41,338 nucleotides of DNA from CAZWRK01 sp964635875 (GCA_964635875.1 CAZWRK010000022.1:1-41338); one strand, 5' to 3'; counted from the stretch's first letter, positions 17,027 to 25,913 are shown. The notes: generated by a model from the sequence alone, not told the origin. Numbers and translations are program-made.

Positions 17027-17218
17027 TTAGCGGGTGCGGTTCCAGCTCAAAATCGCGTCTTTACGATTATCGGCCTGATTGCCGATCGTGCTGCAGGTGC
17101 CTTGTTTTGGGTAGCGGGAACATTGCACCCAAAACCGGCGCGAACCCGCTTTGACCACTTCGGCGGGGCAGCCGCATTTATTGCACGGTTTCGGAGTCAG
17201 CGGTGTGGGTTCGGTCAT
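17027..17218 (-). CDS. Small zinc-ribbon protein resembling the Lar restriction-alleviation family
   Basis: A 63-aa protein: PCNKCGCPAEVVKAG, then FWVQCSRYPKQGTCST and NRKDAILSWNRTR. The order CxxCG, a short beta hairpin, a third Cys and a terminal (A)I-x-x-WN-R matches the pattern of Lar-like proteins (CPFCGG ... C ... AIxAWNRR), which are often phage-borne. Here it sits alone, 31 bases downstream of parC in the same orientation, and may be read with it. I use the ATG at 17218; an in-frame TTG at 17242 is unlikely. Whether it affects restriction is not known; an alternative is a generic zinc-binding protein. Confidence 0.55.
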   Translation of the reverse strand: MTEPTPLTPKPCNKCGCPAEVVKAGSRRFWVQCSRYPKQGTCSTIGNQADNRKDAILSWNRTR

Positions 17219-17249
17219 AGTGTTCTCATAAAAAGTCGCCAAATGGCGG

Positions 17250-19577
17250 TTAAAGTTCGCGAATATGGCTGATGCGGATTTTTTTGGTGAGCGGTTTACC
17301 GCGTTTGGCGCGCTTGTTGAGGTAGTCCAACACCGTCACCCGTAAACCATCTTCTCGGCCATTACGATTGGTATACATCAACTCGACGCGCTCTTGGCTG
17401 ACACAGACCGCGGTGGCGAGGGTGTCGCCTTCTTCCAGCGACATCAACATCAAACCACGGCCTTTATTCATCTGCTTCAGCTCATCGAGGCCAAATGCCA
17501 AAGCTTTACCATTTTGGCTGACCACCAACACCCGTTGCGCAGAGGTCGCGATTGGCTGCGGTACCAAAGCCACCTCGCCCGCATCCAGCGTTAAGAAGGC
17601 CTTGCCGGTACGCATCCGACTGCCCAGATCTTCAAGACGCGTCGTAAAGCCATACCCGCCCGATCCAGCGATCAGCCACACACTCGAATCCAAACCAGTC
17701 AACAGCGCCAGCGGCATTCCGCCGTCTTGCAACTCAATCAGCGTCGATAACGGCGCACCATCGCCGCGCCCCGAGGGCAGCTCGGCAGGGTCCAGCGAAT
17801 AGCTCCGCCCCTGATGATCAAACAGCACCAGAGACCACACGGTGCGGGTTTCGACCAAGGAATGTAAGGCATCACCGTCTTTAAAGCTCAAGCTGGCGGG
17901 GTCAATGCCATGACCATTGCGCGCGCGAATCCAACCTTTTTGCGACAAAATCACGGTAATCGCTTCATCGGTCACGGCCTTGCTCATCACCGATTTTTCG
18001 GCAACTTCGATCGTGCTACGCCGCGCATCGCCGTGTTTTTTCGCATCGGCCTCGATTTCGCGAATCATCATCCGCCGTTTAGCGCGTTCATCACTTAAAA
18101 GCGTGCGCAGTTCGTCGGCCTCTTGGCCCAGCTCGGCCAATTCTTTTTCAATTTTGAGACCTTCAAGGCGCGCCAACTGGCGCAGACGAATTTCTAAAAT
18201 ATCGTCGGCCTGAATCGTCGATAAACCAAAGCGGCTCATCAATTCGGCTTTGGGGTCATCCGATTCGCGGATGGTGTGAATCACCGCGTCGATATTCAAA
18301 AAGACCGTCTGCCGACCGGCCAAAATATGCAGACGCTGCTCAACTTTGCTCAGACGCCATTCGAGGCGACGGGTCAGGGTCTGCACGCGGAACGCCAGCC
18401 ATTCCGACAAAATCGCTTTCAGCCCTTTTTGCGCGGGGCGACCATCCAGACCCACCATCACCAAATTCAGCGAAACATTGCCTTCCATGCTGGTCTGCGC
18501 CAACAGGAGATTCATAAAGGCGGCAGGATCTTGGCGGCTGGATTTCGGTTCAAACACCAAGCGCACCGGCTGGGTGCCGTCGGACTCATCGCGGACGCGG
18601 TCAAGCTGCGATAACAGAAGCGCTTTGAGGTTTTGCTGTTCGGGCGACAGCGATTTTTTACCGGCCTTGACCTTGGGATTGGTCATTTCTTCGATTTCGG
18701 ACAGCACTTTTTGCGCAGAGCAGCCCGGCGGTAATTCACGCACAATAATCCGCCATTGGCCGCGTGCCAGTGGCTCGACTTCCCAACGCGCGCGCACCCG
18801 CACCGCACCGCGACCGGTTTCGTAGGCGCTCAGAATATCGGCGGTGCTACTAATAATTTGCCCGCCGCCGGGAAAGTCCGGCGCGGGAATGTGGGTCATC
18901 AGATCGGCGGTGTCTAATTCCGGGTTGCGCAGCAACGCAACAGCGGCGCTGGCAACTTCGCGCAAATTATGCGGCGGAATTTCGGTCGCCATCCCGACCG
19001 CAATCCCCGACGCGCCATTGAGCAACAGCATCGGCAAGCGCGCGGGTAGACGGTTCGGCTCGAAAAAAGCGCCGTCGTAGTTCGGCACAAAATCGACGGT
19101 GCCTTGGTCAATTTCGGACAGCAGCAAATCAGCAATCGGGGTGAGACGGGCTTCGGTGTAACGCATCGCGGCCGCACCGTCGCCATCGCGGCTGCCGAAG
19201 TTACCCTGACCGTCGATCAGCGGATAACGCAGGGTGAAATCTTGTGCCATGCGCACCAAGGCTTCGTACGCGGAGCTGTCGCCGTGCGGGTGGTACTTAC
19301 CGAGAATTTCCCCAACCACGCGCGCTGACTTCACCGGCTTCGCCCCCGCGACCAAACCCATGTCGCGCATTGCGTATAAAATCCGACGCTGAACGGGCTT
19401 CTGACCGTCGCTGACATCGGGCAAGGCACGGCCTTTGACCACGCTCATGGCGTATTCGAGGTAAGCACGCTCGGCATATAAATCGAGGGCAATATCGCCC
19501 TCCTCGTTTTCGAGCACGGCCTGCGGTAGGGTTGACGGTGTAGCAGAAGGCGCATCAAACAGGGAATTAGGGCTCAT
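17250..19577 (-). CDS. parC: DNA topoisomerase IV subunit A
   Basis: The 775-aa product carries the type IIA topoisomerase breakage-reunion domain: ALPDVSDGQKPVQRRILYAM, KSARVVGEILGKYHPHGDSSAYEALVRMAQDF and AAMRYTEARL, with catalytic Tyr140. The C-terminal half has beta-pinwheel repeats in a ParC arrangement without the GyrA-box QRRGGKG, so it is ParC and not GyrA. It works with ParE to decatenate daughter chromosomes. At the quinolone-resistance positions it keeps S101 and E105 (the E. coli S80/E84 equivalents), so it looks wild type there. parE is not in the window. A 67-base gap separates its start from the divergent ElaA-like gene. Confidence 0.95.
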   Translation of the reverse strand: MSPNSLFDAPSATPSTLPQAVLENEEGDIALDLYAERAYLEYAMSVVKGRALPDVSDGQKPVQRRILYAMRDMGLVAGAKPVKSARVVGEILGKYHPHGDSSAYEALVRMAQDFTLRYPLIDGQGNFGSRDGDGAAAMRYTEARLTPIADLLLSEIDQGTVDFVPNYDGAFFEPNRLPARLPMLLLNGASGIAVGMATEIPPHNLREVASAAVALLRNPELDTADLMTHIPAPDFPGGGQIISSTADILSAYETGRGAVRVRARWEVEPLARGQWRIIVRELPPGCSAQKVLSEIEEMTNPKVKAGKKSLSPEQQNLKALLLSQLDRVRDESDGTQPVRLVFEPKSSRQDPAAFMNLLLAQTSMEGNVSLNLVMVGLDGRPAQKGLKAILSEWLAFRVQTLTRRLEWRLSKVEQRLHILAGRQTVFLNIDAVIHTIRESDDPKAELMSRFGLSTIQADDILEIRLRQLARLEGLKIEKELAELGQEADELRTLLSDERAKRRMMIREIEADAKKHGDARRSTIEVAEKSVMSKAVTDEAITVILSQKGWIRARNGHGIDPASLSFKDGDALHSLVETRTVWSLVLFDHQGRSYSLDPAELPSGRGDGAPLSTLIELQDGGMPLALLTGLDSSVWLIAGSGGYGFTTRLEDLGSRMRTGKAFLTLDAGEVALVPQPIATSAQRVLVVSQNGKALAFGLDELKQMNKGRGLMLMSLEEGDTLATAVCVSQERVELMYTNRNGREDGLRVTVLDYLNKRAKRGKPLTKKIRISHIREL

Positions 19578-19644
19578 AGGGCATTAGACGGCGTCAAAAC
19601 CGCTTAGTGTGGATCACAGAAAATAAAAGGGAGCGGATTGTACT

Positions 19645-20118
19645 ATGACAAGCGAACTCAAGTGGACGAGCCAACCGTTTAGTCAGTTCACCTTACACAG
19701 CTTATATGAAGTGTTGCAGTTACGTCAGCGCGTTTTTGTGGTCGAGCAGGCGTCGATTTATTTAGATTTGGACGATTTAGATCAGGACAGCTGGCATCTT
19801 CTCGGGCGAGATCATACCGGACAGCTTCAAGCCTATGCCCGACTGATGCCCCCAACAATTAAATACGCGGATGCGGTGGGCATTGGGCGGGTGGTGATTG
19901 CGCCCGAATTGCGGGGGCAGGGTTGGGCCAAGCCCTTATTGCAGCAGGCACTTGAATGGGCGGAACAGCAGTTTTCGGGTGTGCCAGTTCGGCTATCGGC
20001 ACAAATCGACCGACAAGGTTTATATGCCGCCTTCGGGTTTCAGTGCTGTTCGGCACCGTATGACGACGGCGGCATTGCCCACATTGAGATGGTGCGAGAG
20101 CGCTTAGGCAATGCCTAA
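19645..20118 (+). CDS. ElaA-family GNAT N-acetyltransferase
   Basis: The 157-aa protein shows the ElaA pattern: an N-terminal WTSQPFSQFTLHSLYEVLQLRQRVFVVEQ segment, then VGIGRVVIAPELRGQGWAKPLLQQAL, where RGQGWA is the acetyl-CoA pyrophosphate-binding motif A. The end (LSAQIDRQGLYAAFGFQ) is also typical. The substrate is unknown in this family. A GGGAG stretch precedes the ATG at 19645. The gene is divergent from parC. Its last 15 bases overlap the end of the convergent 51-aa ORF at 20104, which is unusual if both are real. Confidence 0.88.
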   Translation: MTSELKWTSQPFSQFTLHSLYEVLQLRQRVFVVEQASIYLDLDDLDQDSWHLLGRDHTGQLQAYARLMPPTIKYADAVGIGRVVIAPELRGQGWAKPLLQQALEWAEQQFSGVPVRLSAQIDRQGLYAAFGFQCCSAPYDDGGIAHIEMVRERLGNA

Positions 20119-20259
20119 ATCACGCACGGTTTCGAGGCTTTCGAGCGCCCGACGATGGCTGTCCAGCAGCGCTTCTTCGATGGTGTACGGGTAGGCCAAT
20201 GCAGCAGAAGGCTCGGCGTCGTGACGTTGGGCTTCGAGTGCAAAAAGATGTTCGCTCAT
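20104..20259 (-). CDS. Small hypothetical protein (51 aa)
   Basis: I do not recognise this protein. It is acidic and mostly helical in appearance (HLFALEAQRHDAEPSAALAYPYTIEEALLDSHRRALESLETVRDLGIA), with no Cys, membrane helix or signal peptide. Support for translation is a clear GGAGT ribosome binding site seven bases before the ATG at 20259 and an AT-rich upstream region suitable for a promoter. Its 3' end overlaps that of the ElaA-like gene by 15 bases, which weakens the case slightly. It stands alone on its strand. Confidence 0.5.
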   Translation of the reverse strand: MSEHLFALEAQRHDAEPSAALAYPYTIEEALLDSHRRALESLETVRDLGIA

Positions 20260-20352
20260 GATGAGACTCCTGAAAAAGCAATAATTATTGCAATGCACAA
20301 ACTTTAGCAGGAATCGCCTCTTAAATCATCCTCTCCACCGTGAAATTTTTCT

Positions 20353-21180
20353 ATGAAATCAAGACTGTGGCATTTATTTCGCATCGATCGCGCATGTGCA
20401 AAAAACGCTGTTCTTTACGGACTCCTGATCAGTCTACTGGGCGCAACATTTTCAGCCGCAGCCGAACCGCTCCCACCGCCCGATAGCGCTGGGGCGATCT
20501 GGACATGGAGCCCAAACCAAGAACCGCGTCTGCCGAGCTATGTGATTTTGCATCACACCGCCTACCGCGACGCCGACCATGTCATCGATAAGTTTTTGCG
20601 CGAAGACAGCAAGGTCAGCGCGCACTATTTAATCACCCGCACCGGTGTGCTGTATCAGTTTGTACCCGAGTCCGCACGGGCATGGCACGCAGGAGCGGCA
20701 CGCTGGCGCAATGAAGACGACCTCAACTCGCGCTCCATTGGTATCGAACTCGACAACGATGGCTTTGAGCCTTATTCAGAAGCCCAACTCGTGCGACTCT
20801 TTCGGCTGCTTGATGAATTGCGCGACCGCTACAATCTCCCAGCAGGCCGCTTTATCGGCCATGCCGACATCGCTCCAACCCGCAAGATTGATCCCAATGT
20901 GAACTTTCCGTGGGAACGGCTCGCCGCCTTGGGGTTTGGGCACTGGGCATGGTCAAAAGAAACCAGCTTACCGGCAGATTTTTCGATTCCGCAGGCATTG
21001 GCCGAGATCGGCTATGATCTGCGCCAGCCACATGCCGCACTCACCGCTTTTAAGCGGCATTTTATGCCCCACCGTTTGCGGGCCAGTTTTAGCACGGAAG
21101 ATGCACAAGTCTTAGCCCGCATCGTCCAGCAGTATCGTCAAGAAAGGCAAAATACCCCCGCACAAGAAGACGCACCATGA
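20353..21180 (+). CDS. Exported N-acetylmuramoyl-L-alanine amidase (Amidase_2/AmpD-like)
   Basis: After a signal peptide with a long basic N region (hydrophobic core VLYGLLISLLGATFSAAA, ending about residue 37) the mature protein has an amidase_2 domain (~residues 60-195). Zinc-site motifs are visible: YVILHHTAYRD, SAHYLITRTGVLYQFVPESARAWHAGA and FIGHADIAPTRKIDPNVNFPW. The order matches AmiD/AmpD-type enzymes that cleave the bond between N-acetylmuramate and L-alanine; export points to periplasmic murein turnover or recycling. No lipobox Cys is seen, so it is probably soluble. The C-terminal ~65 residues (GYDLRQPHAALTAFKRHFMPHRL) resemble the short peptidoglycan-binding helix bundle often attached to this family. 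Confidence 0.9.
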   Translation: MKSRLWHLFRIDRACAKNAVLYGLLISLLGATFSAAAEPLPPPDSAGAIWTWSPNQEPRLPSYVILHHTAYRDADHVIDKFLREDSKVSAHYLITRTGVLYQFVPESARAWHAGAARWRNEDDLNSRSIGIELDNDGFEPYSEAQLVRLFRLLDELRDRYNLPAGRFIGHADIAPTRKIDPNVNFPWERLAALGFGHWAWSKETSLPADFSIPQALAEIGYDLRQPHAALTAFKRHFMPHRLRASFSTEDAQVLARIVQQYRQERQNTPAQEDAP

Positions 21181-21222
21181 CGGCATAACAGGGTTTTGTT
21201 ATAGTCTCCCGCGCCGCACGCG

Positions 21223-22764
21223 ATGACAGAAACACCGCAGCACCGCACCGCCTGCCCCGCCCACGCAAGGGCATTTACTCCCAATCGTCCAATACGGTTT
21301 TTCATGTTTTCTTGCTTGCCAACTGCGACCCGCCACCGCCCACACGGCTACATCACCCCGCTTTTAATGGGCGTCGAAGCATTGTGCCTATTCATCAGTT
21401 TTGGGGTTGGGCTGGGCGTTTTGCTTTTACATAGCGATGTCACGCTGCATGAATTTTCGAGCTGGTGGCAATCAGCAGGCCGCTTTCAACTGGGCGTGTA
21501 CGGGGCGTTTTCTGCAGCGACCTTATACCGGCTGTGGTGGAGTGGGCATTACACCGAAGCGCGCCCGTTTTGGACCGAAACCGGTGAACTGGTGCGCTTG
21601 CTATTTATGATTGCGCTGCTCAACGGCGTAGCCGTCTTGCTGGCAAAATGGCCGTTCTCGCGCTGGGTCTGGGTTGGATGCTGGAGCGCGGCGCTATTTT
21701 TGCTCCCACTAGGACGATTGGCGCTGAAGTCGTGGCTGGTCAAAACCGGCCGCCTGCAACGCCCGACCTTGATTATTGGCGCAGGCCCGCTGGCCGCCAG
21801 CACCTATGCCGCGCTCGCCAGCGAACCTTTGCTCGGCTTTCAAGTACAAGGCTTTTTGGCCTTGGATGGCAGCCCGCCCAGCGACGAACTCCCCGAACAC
21901 ATCCCCATTTTTCCGATTCCCGCCGCCCAGCTCAGTGCGTGGTATACCGAAGCCAGTCGCGCCCATTTGGTTCTCGCACTTGAATCGGACGAACTGACAC
22001 AACACAGCGCACTCATTGCCTCACTCAGCTTTTTGGCCCCTGGCCTGCACATTGCACCGCCGATTGCAGGCCTGCCCTTGGCGGGCATGGAGCCGCAACA
22101 TTTCTTCAGTCATGACGTGCTCTTGCTGCGCGCGCGCAATAATTTGCTCAACCCGCGCGCGATGGCGGTCAAACGCATCTTTGATCTGATCTCGGCGCTG
22201 GGCATGCTAGTGCTGCTTTCGCCCGCCCTGATCGCCATCGTCCTGCTGATTCGCCACGATGGCGGGCCTGCGATCTATGGCCAAACCCGCGTCGGACGCG
22301 ATGGGCGGCTATTTACCTGCTACAAATTTCGCAGCATGCGGGTCGACGCCGATGCGTATCTGGCACAGGTTTTGGCCAATGATCCCGCCGCCCAAGCCGA
22401 ATTTGAAGAATTCCGAAAGCTCCGCGACGATCCACGGATCACACCCGTTGGGCAGTTTTTGCGGCGCACGAGCTTGGATGAGCTTCCGCAATTATGGAAT
22501 GTACTGAAGGGCGAGATGAGCCTGATCGGCCCGCGCCCCGCCATGGAAGAAGAACTGCCGCGCTTTGGCGATAAGCTCGCGTTTTACCTCGAAGCCCGCC
22601 CCGGTATTACCGGCTTGTGGCAGGTCAGCGGCCGCAATCGCCTGCCTTTTTCACAACGGGTTGAGCTGGATGCGTGGTATGTCAAAAACTGGAATTTATG
22701 GTACGACGTGGCGATTTTATTTAAGACCGTGCGCGTGGTGGTGACGCGGGATGGGGCGTATTAA
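21223..22764 (+). CDS. Polyprenyl-phosphate hexose-1-phosphate transferase (WbaP-like)
   Basis: Four or five N-terminal membrane helices (from ~residue 45) precede a Rossmann-like middle domain (TLIIGAGPLAASTYAALASE) and a C-terminal bacterial sugar transferase domain (~310-513). That domain has KRIFDLISALGMLVLLSPALIAIVLL, GQTRVGRDGRLFTCYKFRSM, DDPRITPVGQFLRRTSLDELPQLWNVLKGEMSLIGPRP and GITGLWQVSGRN. The insert YLAQVLANDPAAQAEFEEF is characteristic of WbaP-type rather than WcaJ-type members. It would load the first sugar phosphate onto undecaprenyl phosphate. The ATG at 21223 gives 513 aa; an in-frame ATG at 21304 gives 486, closer to WbaP (476), and neither has a good ribosome binding site. 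A TATAGT sequence near 21200 may be a -10. Confidence 0.88.
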   Translation: MTETPQHRTACPAHARAFTPNRPIRFFMFSCLPTATRHRPHGYITPLLMGVEALCLFISFGVGLGVLLLHSDVTLHEFSSWWQSAGRFQLGVYGAFSAATLYRLWWSGHYTEARPFWTETGELVRLLFMIALLNGVAVLLAKWPFSRWVWVGCWSAALFLLPLGRLALKSWLVKTGRLQRPTLIIGAGPLAASTYAALASEPLLGFQVQGFLALDGSPPSDELPEHIPIFPIPAAQLSAWYTEASRAHLVLALESDELTQHSALIASLSFLAPGLHIAPPIAGLPLAGMEPQHFFSHDVLLLRARNNLLNPRAMAVKRIFDLISALGMLVLLSPALIAIVLLIRHDGGPAIYGQTRVGRDGRLFTCYKFRSMRVDADAYLAQVLANDPAAQAEFEEFRKLRDDPRITPVGQFLRRTSLDELPQLWNVLKGEMSLIGPRPAMEEELPRFGDKLAFYLEARPGITGLWQVSGRNRLPFSQRVELDAWYVKNWNLWYDVAILFKTVRVVVTRDGAY

Positions 22765-22785
22765 CAGGCCAAAAAGGATCAAAAA

Positions 22786-23133
22786 ATGCTGGTGTGGCGA
22801 GGTTGGGGAATTTTAGTTGCGCTACTCCCGATCACATGTAGTCTGATCGCAGAGCTTGTGTTTGATCACCAGTACGGCGCGGGGGCTTATCGCGTCGCCA
22901 GCTGGCCGATGCCACTCGCGCTCGCACTGTCGGCGCTACCGGTGTATTGGGTGGGCGACAGACTTCATCGCCAACCCGGCCGAGCGGTCATCGACGTTGA
23001 AACCCAAGCGCGCCTAACACTGAAGCCAGAACACACCTTTTTTTGGATTCCGATGCGGTATTGGAGTGTGGTGATTGTAGGGGTAGCAGGCTGGATGTAC
23101 GCGGCAAATACCGGCCTGATCTATGCCCACTAA
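22786..23133 (+). CDS. Conserved small inner-membrane protein (115 aa)
   Basis: Three hydrophobic segments are seen: ~8-24 (GILVALLPITCSLIAEL), ~43-58 (PLALALSALPVYWVGD) and ~91-108 (YWSVVIVGVAGWMYAA). The motif HTFFWIPMRYW before the last helix recurs in a family of uncharacterised proteobacterial membrane proteins beginning 'WRGWGILV'. I recognise the pattern but know no function. It starts 21 bases after the WbaP-like gene, with an AAGGA ribosome binding site, and is probably co-transcribed with it. It ends 9 bases before the stop of the convergent EamA-family gene, and no terminator is evident between them. Confidence 0.75.
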   Translation: MLVWRGWGILVALLPITCSLIAELVFDHQYGAGAYRVASWPMPLALALSALPVYWVGDRLHRQPGRAVIDVETQARLTLKPEHTFFWIPMRYWSVVIVGVAGWMYAANTGLIYAH

Positions 23134-23142
23134 CCCCTTCGC

Positions 23143-24036
23143 TCACTCGTGAATATCCCGCAGCACCGCCCGTTTCACCGGCAACTGAATCGCTAATAAC
23201 GCAACACCGGCCAAAATCAAGCTTCCGCCAACCCACTGCAAAAACGACGCCTGCTCGCCCAACACCCACCCGGCCAGCAGCAACGTCACAACGGGTTCTA
23301 CGGTCGAAATCAGCGATGCCTGCGTCGCCCCGAGCAGCGCAATCCCCATCAAATAGAAAATAATCGCCACCACCGTACACAGCAGCGCAATTGCCAACAA
23401 CGCACCCCACCCTTGAGCGCTCACAGGCGGATGCCAACCGGTCACGGCAACCAGTCCGGCATGGCTCACCGCCGCCGACAGCATCACCACAAATGCGGCC
23501 GCCATCGGGTGGGTATCGCCGCCAAACCGTTGGCCAATCAGCGAGTACAACGCATACACCAGCGCCGCCCCGACCGCCAACGAAATGCCGATCAAAGAGC
23601 CACGGTGATCATCCAAACCGACGGTAATCACCAAGCCCAACGAGGTCAGCAGCAACACGATGAGCTTGCGGCGGGTAATCTGCTCTTTTAAGAACAACGC
23701 CGACAAAATCATCACAAAAGCCGGATAGAGATACAGCAGCAACGCGACCAAACCCGCTGACGCGTATTGCAGCGCAATAAAAAACGCCTGTGCCTCGAGG
23801 GTGTAACACAGGCCGCCCATCACGATATACGCAACCAAAGCCTGCCCTTTGGGCAGCGGAATGCGCTTGAAATACACCAACGGGAACAGGCACGCACTGG
23901 CCATCACAAAACGTAAAAATAATAGTGTCGAAGGCGATACCCCTTCGGCGTAGACCAATTTTGTGAAGGTGGACATGCTGCCAAACGCAGCACCCGACAA
24001 GAGCGTCAACACCATGCCTTTTAATCTCGGACTCAT
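23143..24036 (-). CDS. EamA/DMT-family transporter
   Basis: About ten membrane helices are arranged as two EamA repeats: residues ~8-140 start KGMVLTLLSGAAFGSMSTFTKLVY, and ~150-290 include LIGISLAVGAALVYALYSLIGQRF and the end ISTVEPVVTLLLAGWVLGEQASFLQWVGGSLILAGVALL, the family's hallmark. Members export small metabolites such as amino acids; the substrate here is unknown. I start at the ATG at 24036, with AGGG nine bases upstream, instead of the further in-frame starts to 24147, which add a non-conserved leader. The 297-aa length is then normal. A strong terminator at 24167 separates it from pntB upstream. Confidence 0.88.
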   Translation of the reverse strand: MSPRLKGMVLTLLSGAAFGSMSTFTKLVYAEGVSPSTLLFLRFVMASACLFPLVYFKRIPLPKGQALVAYIVMGGLCYTLEAQAFFIALQYASAGLVALLLYLYPAFVMILSALFLKEQITRRKLIVLLLTSLGLVITVGLDDHRGSLIGISLAVGAALVYALYSLIGQRFGGDTHPMAAAFVVMLSAAVSHAGLVAVTGWHPPVSAQGWGALLAIALLCTVVAIIFYLMGIALLGATQASLISTVEPVVTLLLAGWVLGEQASFLQWVGGSLILAGVALLAIQLPVKRAVLRDIHE

Positions 24037-24166
24037 AGCACCCTGCATATTTAAAGAACAAAACACCTTCCCAAAACCATAAATAGGGAAGAAAAAATCA
24101 GTGTAATCGTTCAGTACAGCAGAATCTAGCCACGCTCCCGCATACAAGCCTGCGCCCTAAAATATA

Positions 24167-24194
24167 AAAAGGCCGGAGTCGCCTCCGGCCTTTT
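24167..24194. terminator. Bidirectional rho-independent terminator after pntB
   Basis: A perfect stem GGCCGGAG/CTCCGGCC with a 4-base loop (TCGC) is flanked by AAAA and TTTT, so a U tract follows in either direction; on the minus strand it continues TTTTTATA. It lies 29 bases downstream of the pntB stop and should end the pnt transcript before the EamA-family gene. Confidence 0.92.
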
Positions 24195-24222
24195 ACGTTT
24201 ATATAGATGAATGCATCAAGAA

Positions 24223-25599
24223 TTAATGACCGCCCGAACCCGAACGCACCAACTCTTCCACAACTTTTTTGGCATCGCCAAAGACCATCATGGTTTTGTC
24301 CATATAGAACAATTCATTATCCAAACCGGCGTAACCCACGCTCATCGAACGCTTCACCACAATAATGGTGCGCGCCTTATGCGCTTCTAAGATCGGCATC
24401 CCGTAAATCGAGCTGGTCGGATCTTTTTGCGCGGCAGGGTTAACCACGTCGTTAGCGCCGATCACCAACACCACATCAGTCGTCGCAAAGTCAGAGTTGA
24501 TTTCGTCCATTTCTTGAACTTGGTCATAAGGTACTTCGGCTTCAGCCAAGAGCACGTTCATATGACCCGGCATCCGACCTGCAACGGGGTGAATCGCATA
24601 GCGTACTTTCACGCCCTGCTCGGTCAGGTGATTGGCAAACTCTTGCAAGGCATGTTGCGCCCGCGACACCGCCAAACCATAACCAGGGACAATAATCACG
24701 CTATCGGCATTACTCATCAGGAAAGCCGCATCTTCAGCCGAACCCGATTTGTAGTTCTTCGGGCCACTGGAACCCGCTGCCGCTTCTGCCGGTGCCGCAC
24801 CAAAACCACCGAGCAACACGCTGACAATCGAGCGGTTCATCGCCTTACACATAATGTAAGACAGAATCGCCCCCGACGAGCCGACCAGCGAACCGGCAAT
24901 AATCAGCACCGAGTTATTCAGCGTAAAGCCAATCCCCGCCGCCGCCCAACCCGAGTACGAGTTCAGCATCGACACCACCACTGGCATATCTGCACCGCCG
25001 ATCGGGATAATCAAAGTCACGCCCAACACCAGCGCAATCGCCGACATCGCCAAGAATGCGGCTTGTGATTCGGTCGCAAAGTACACGATGCCAAAGCCCA
25101 CCATCGACAGCGCCATCAATAGATTCAGCAGATGTTGGCCGTTGAAGTTGATCGCTTTTGCGCCGAATTTACCCGACAACTTGCCATAGGCAATGATCGA
25201 AGCGGTAAAGGTAATCGCGCCAATAAATGCACCGATAAACAGCTCGATCCGTTGCACTGGCGTATGTTCAACCCCAGTGTGATAAATCGCCGAGACCGCA
25301 ATCAGCACCGCCGCCAAACCGACCAGCGAATGCATCGCTGCGACCAGCTCCGGCATTTGCGTCATTTGCACGCGCTTGGCGAGTGTCGCGCCAATCAAGC
25401 CCCCGACCGCGACCGCACCGGCCATCAAGCTCCACACCGGCTTATCTGCCAGCACCAACGTGGTCGCAATCGCGATCACCATCCCCACGATGCCGTAGGC
25501 GTTACCTTTTTGTGCCGTGGCCGGAGAAGACAAGCCTTTGAGCGACAAAATAAAGCACACCGCAGCAATCAAATAGGCCACAGCAGTATAGTTTTCCAT
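24223..25599 (-). CDS. pntB: NAD(P) transhydrogenase subunit beta
   Basis: 458 aa, the usual length. The N-terminal ~270 residues are membrane helices forming part of the proton channel (domain II), including IGGADMPVVVSMLNSYSGWAAAGIGF. The C-terminal ~175 residues are the NADP(H)-binding domain III with VIIVPGYGLAVSRAQHAL, HPVAGRMPGHMNVLLAEA, DVVLVIGANDVVNPAA and GYAGLDNELFYMDKTMMVFGDAKK, all characteristic. With PntAA and PntAB it uses the proton gradient to drive NADH + NADP+ to NAD+ + NADPH. It lies 9 bases after pntAB and ends at the terminator at 24167. Confidence 0.96.
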   Translation of the reverse strand: MENYTAVAYLIAAVCFILSLKGLSSPATAQKGNAYGIVGMVIAIATTLVLADKPVWSLMAGAVAVGGLIGATLAKRVQMTQMPELVAAMHSLVGLAAVLIAVSAIYHTGVEHTPVQRIELFIGAFIGAITFTASIIAYGKLSGKFGAKAINFNGQHLLNLLMALSMVGFGIVYFATESQAAFLAMSAIALVLGVTLIIPIGGADMPVVVSMLNSYSGWAAAGIGFTLNNSVLIIAGSLVGSSGAILSYIMCKAMNRSIVSVLLGGFGAAPAEAAAGSSGPKNYKSGSAEDAAFLMSNADSVIIVPGYGLAVSRAQHALQEFANHLTEQGVKVRYAIHPVAGRMPGHMNVLLAEAEVPYDQVQEMDEINSDFATTDVVLVIGANDVVNPAAQKDPTSSIYGMPILEAHKARTIIVVKRSMSVGYAGLDNELFYMDKTMMVFGDAKKVVEELVRSGSGGH

Positions 25600-25608
25600 G
25601 CTTGCCCC

Positions 25609-25899
25609 TTATTTCTTTTTCTTGAACATTTCCAGCATGCGCTGGGTGACCATAAAACCGCCGAAAATATTGACCGAAGCCAATAACATGGCGAGTGCGC
25701 CGAGAATGGACGTTACGGTGATTTCATCACCATTGATATCGACCACTTGCAACATCGCGCCGACGATGATGATGGAGGAAATCGCATTGGTGACCGCCAT
25801 CAACGGGGTGTGCAGCGCCGGTGTCACGTTCCATACCACGTGGTAACCGACAAAAATTGCCAAGACAAAAATCGTTAAGCTGATAACAAACGGATCCAT
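25609..25899 (-). CDS. pntAB: NAD(P) transhydrogenase alpha subunit, membrane part
   Basis: A 96-aa protein with three membrane helices: FVISLTIFVLAIFVGYHVVWNV, NAISSIIIVGAMLQVV and ILGALAMLLASVNIFGGFMVTQRML. The end is basic (EMFKKKK). The sequence VGYHVVWNVTPALHTPLMAVTNAISSI is the conserved domain II segment that in E. coli forms the C-terminal part of PntA. Here it is a separate gene, the three-subunit layout known from Rhodospirillum and other proteobacteria. The ATG at 25899 is preceded by AAGGAGCGATC, a good ribosome binding site. It lies 14 bases after pntAA. Confidence 0.93.
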   Translation of the reverse strand: MDPFVISLTIFVLAIFVGYHVVWNVTPALHTPLMAVTNAISSIIIVGAMLQVVDINGDEITVTSILGALAMLLASVNIFGGFMVTQRMLEMFKKKK

Positions 25900-25913
25900 T
25901 GATCGCTCCTTGA

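Noticed and set aside
23391..23691. Plus-strand frames opposite the EamA-family transporter
   Set aside because: They are the antisense of regular membrane-helix codons and show no protein features.
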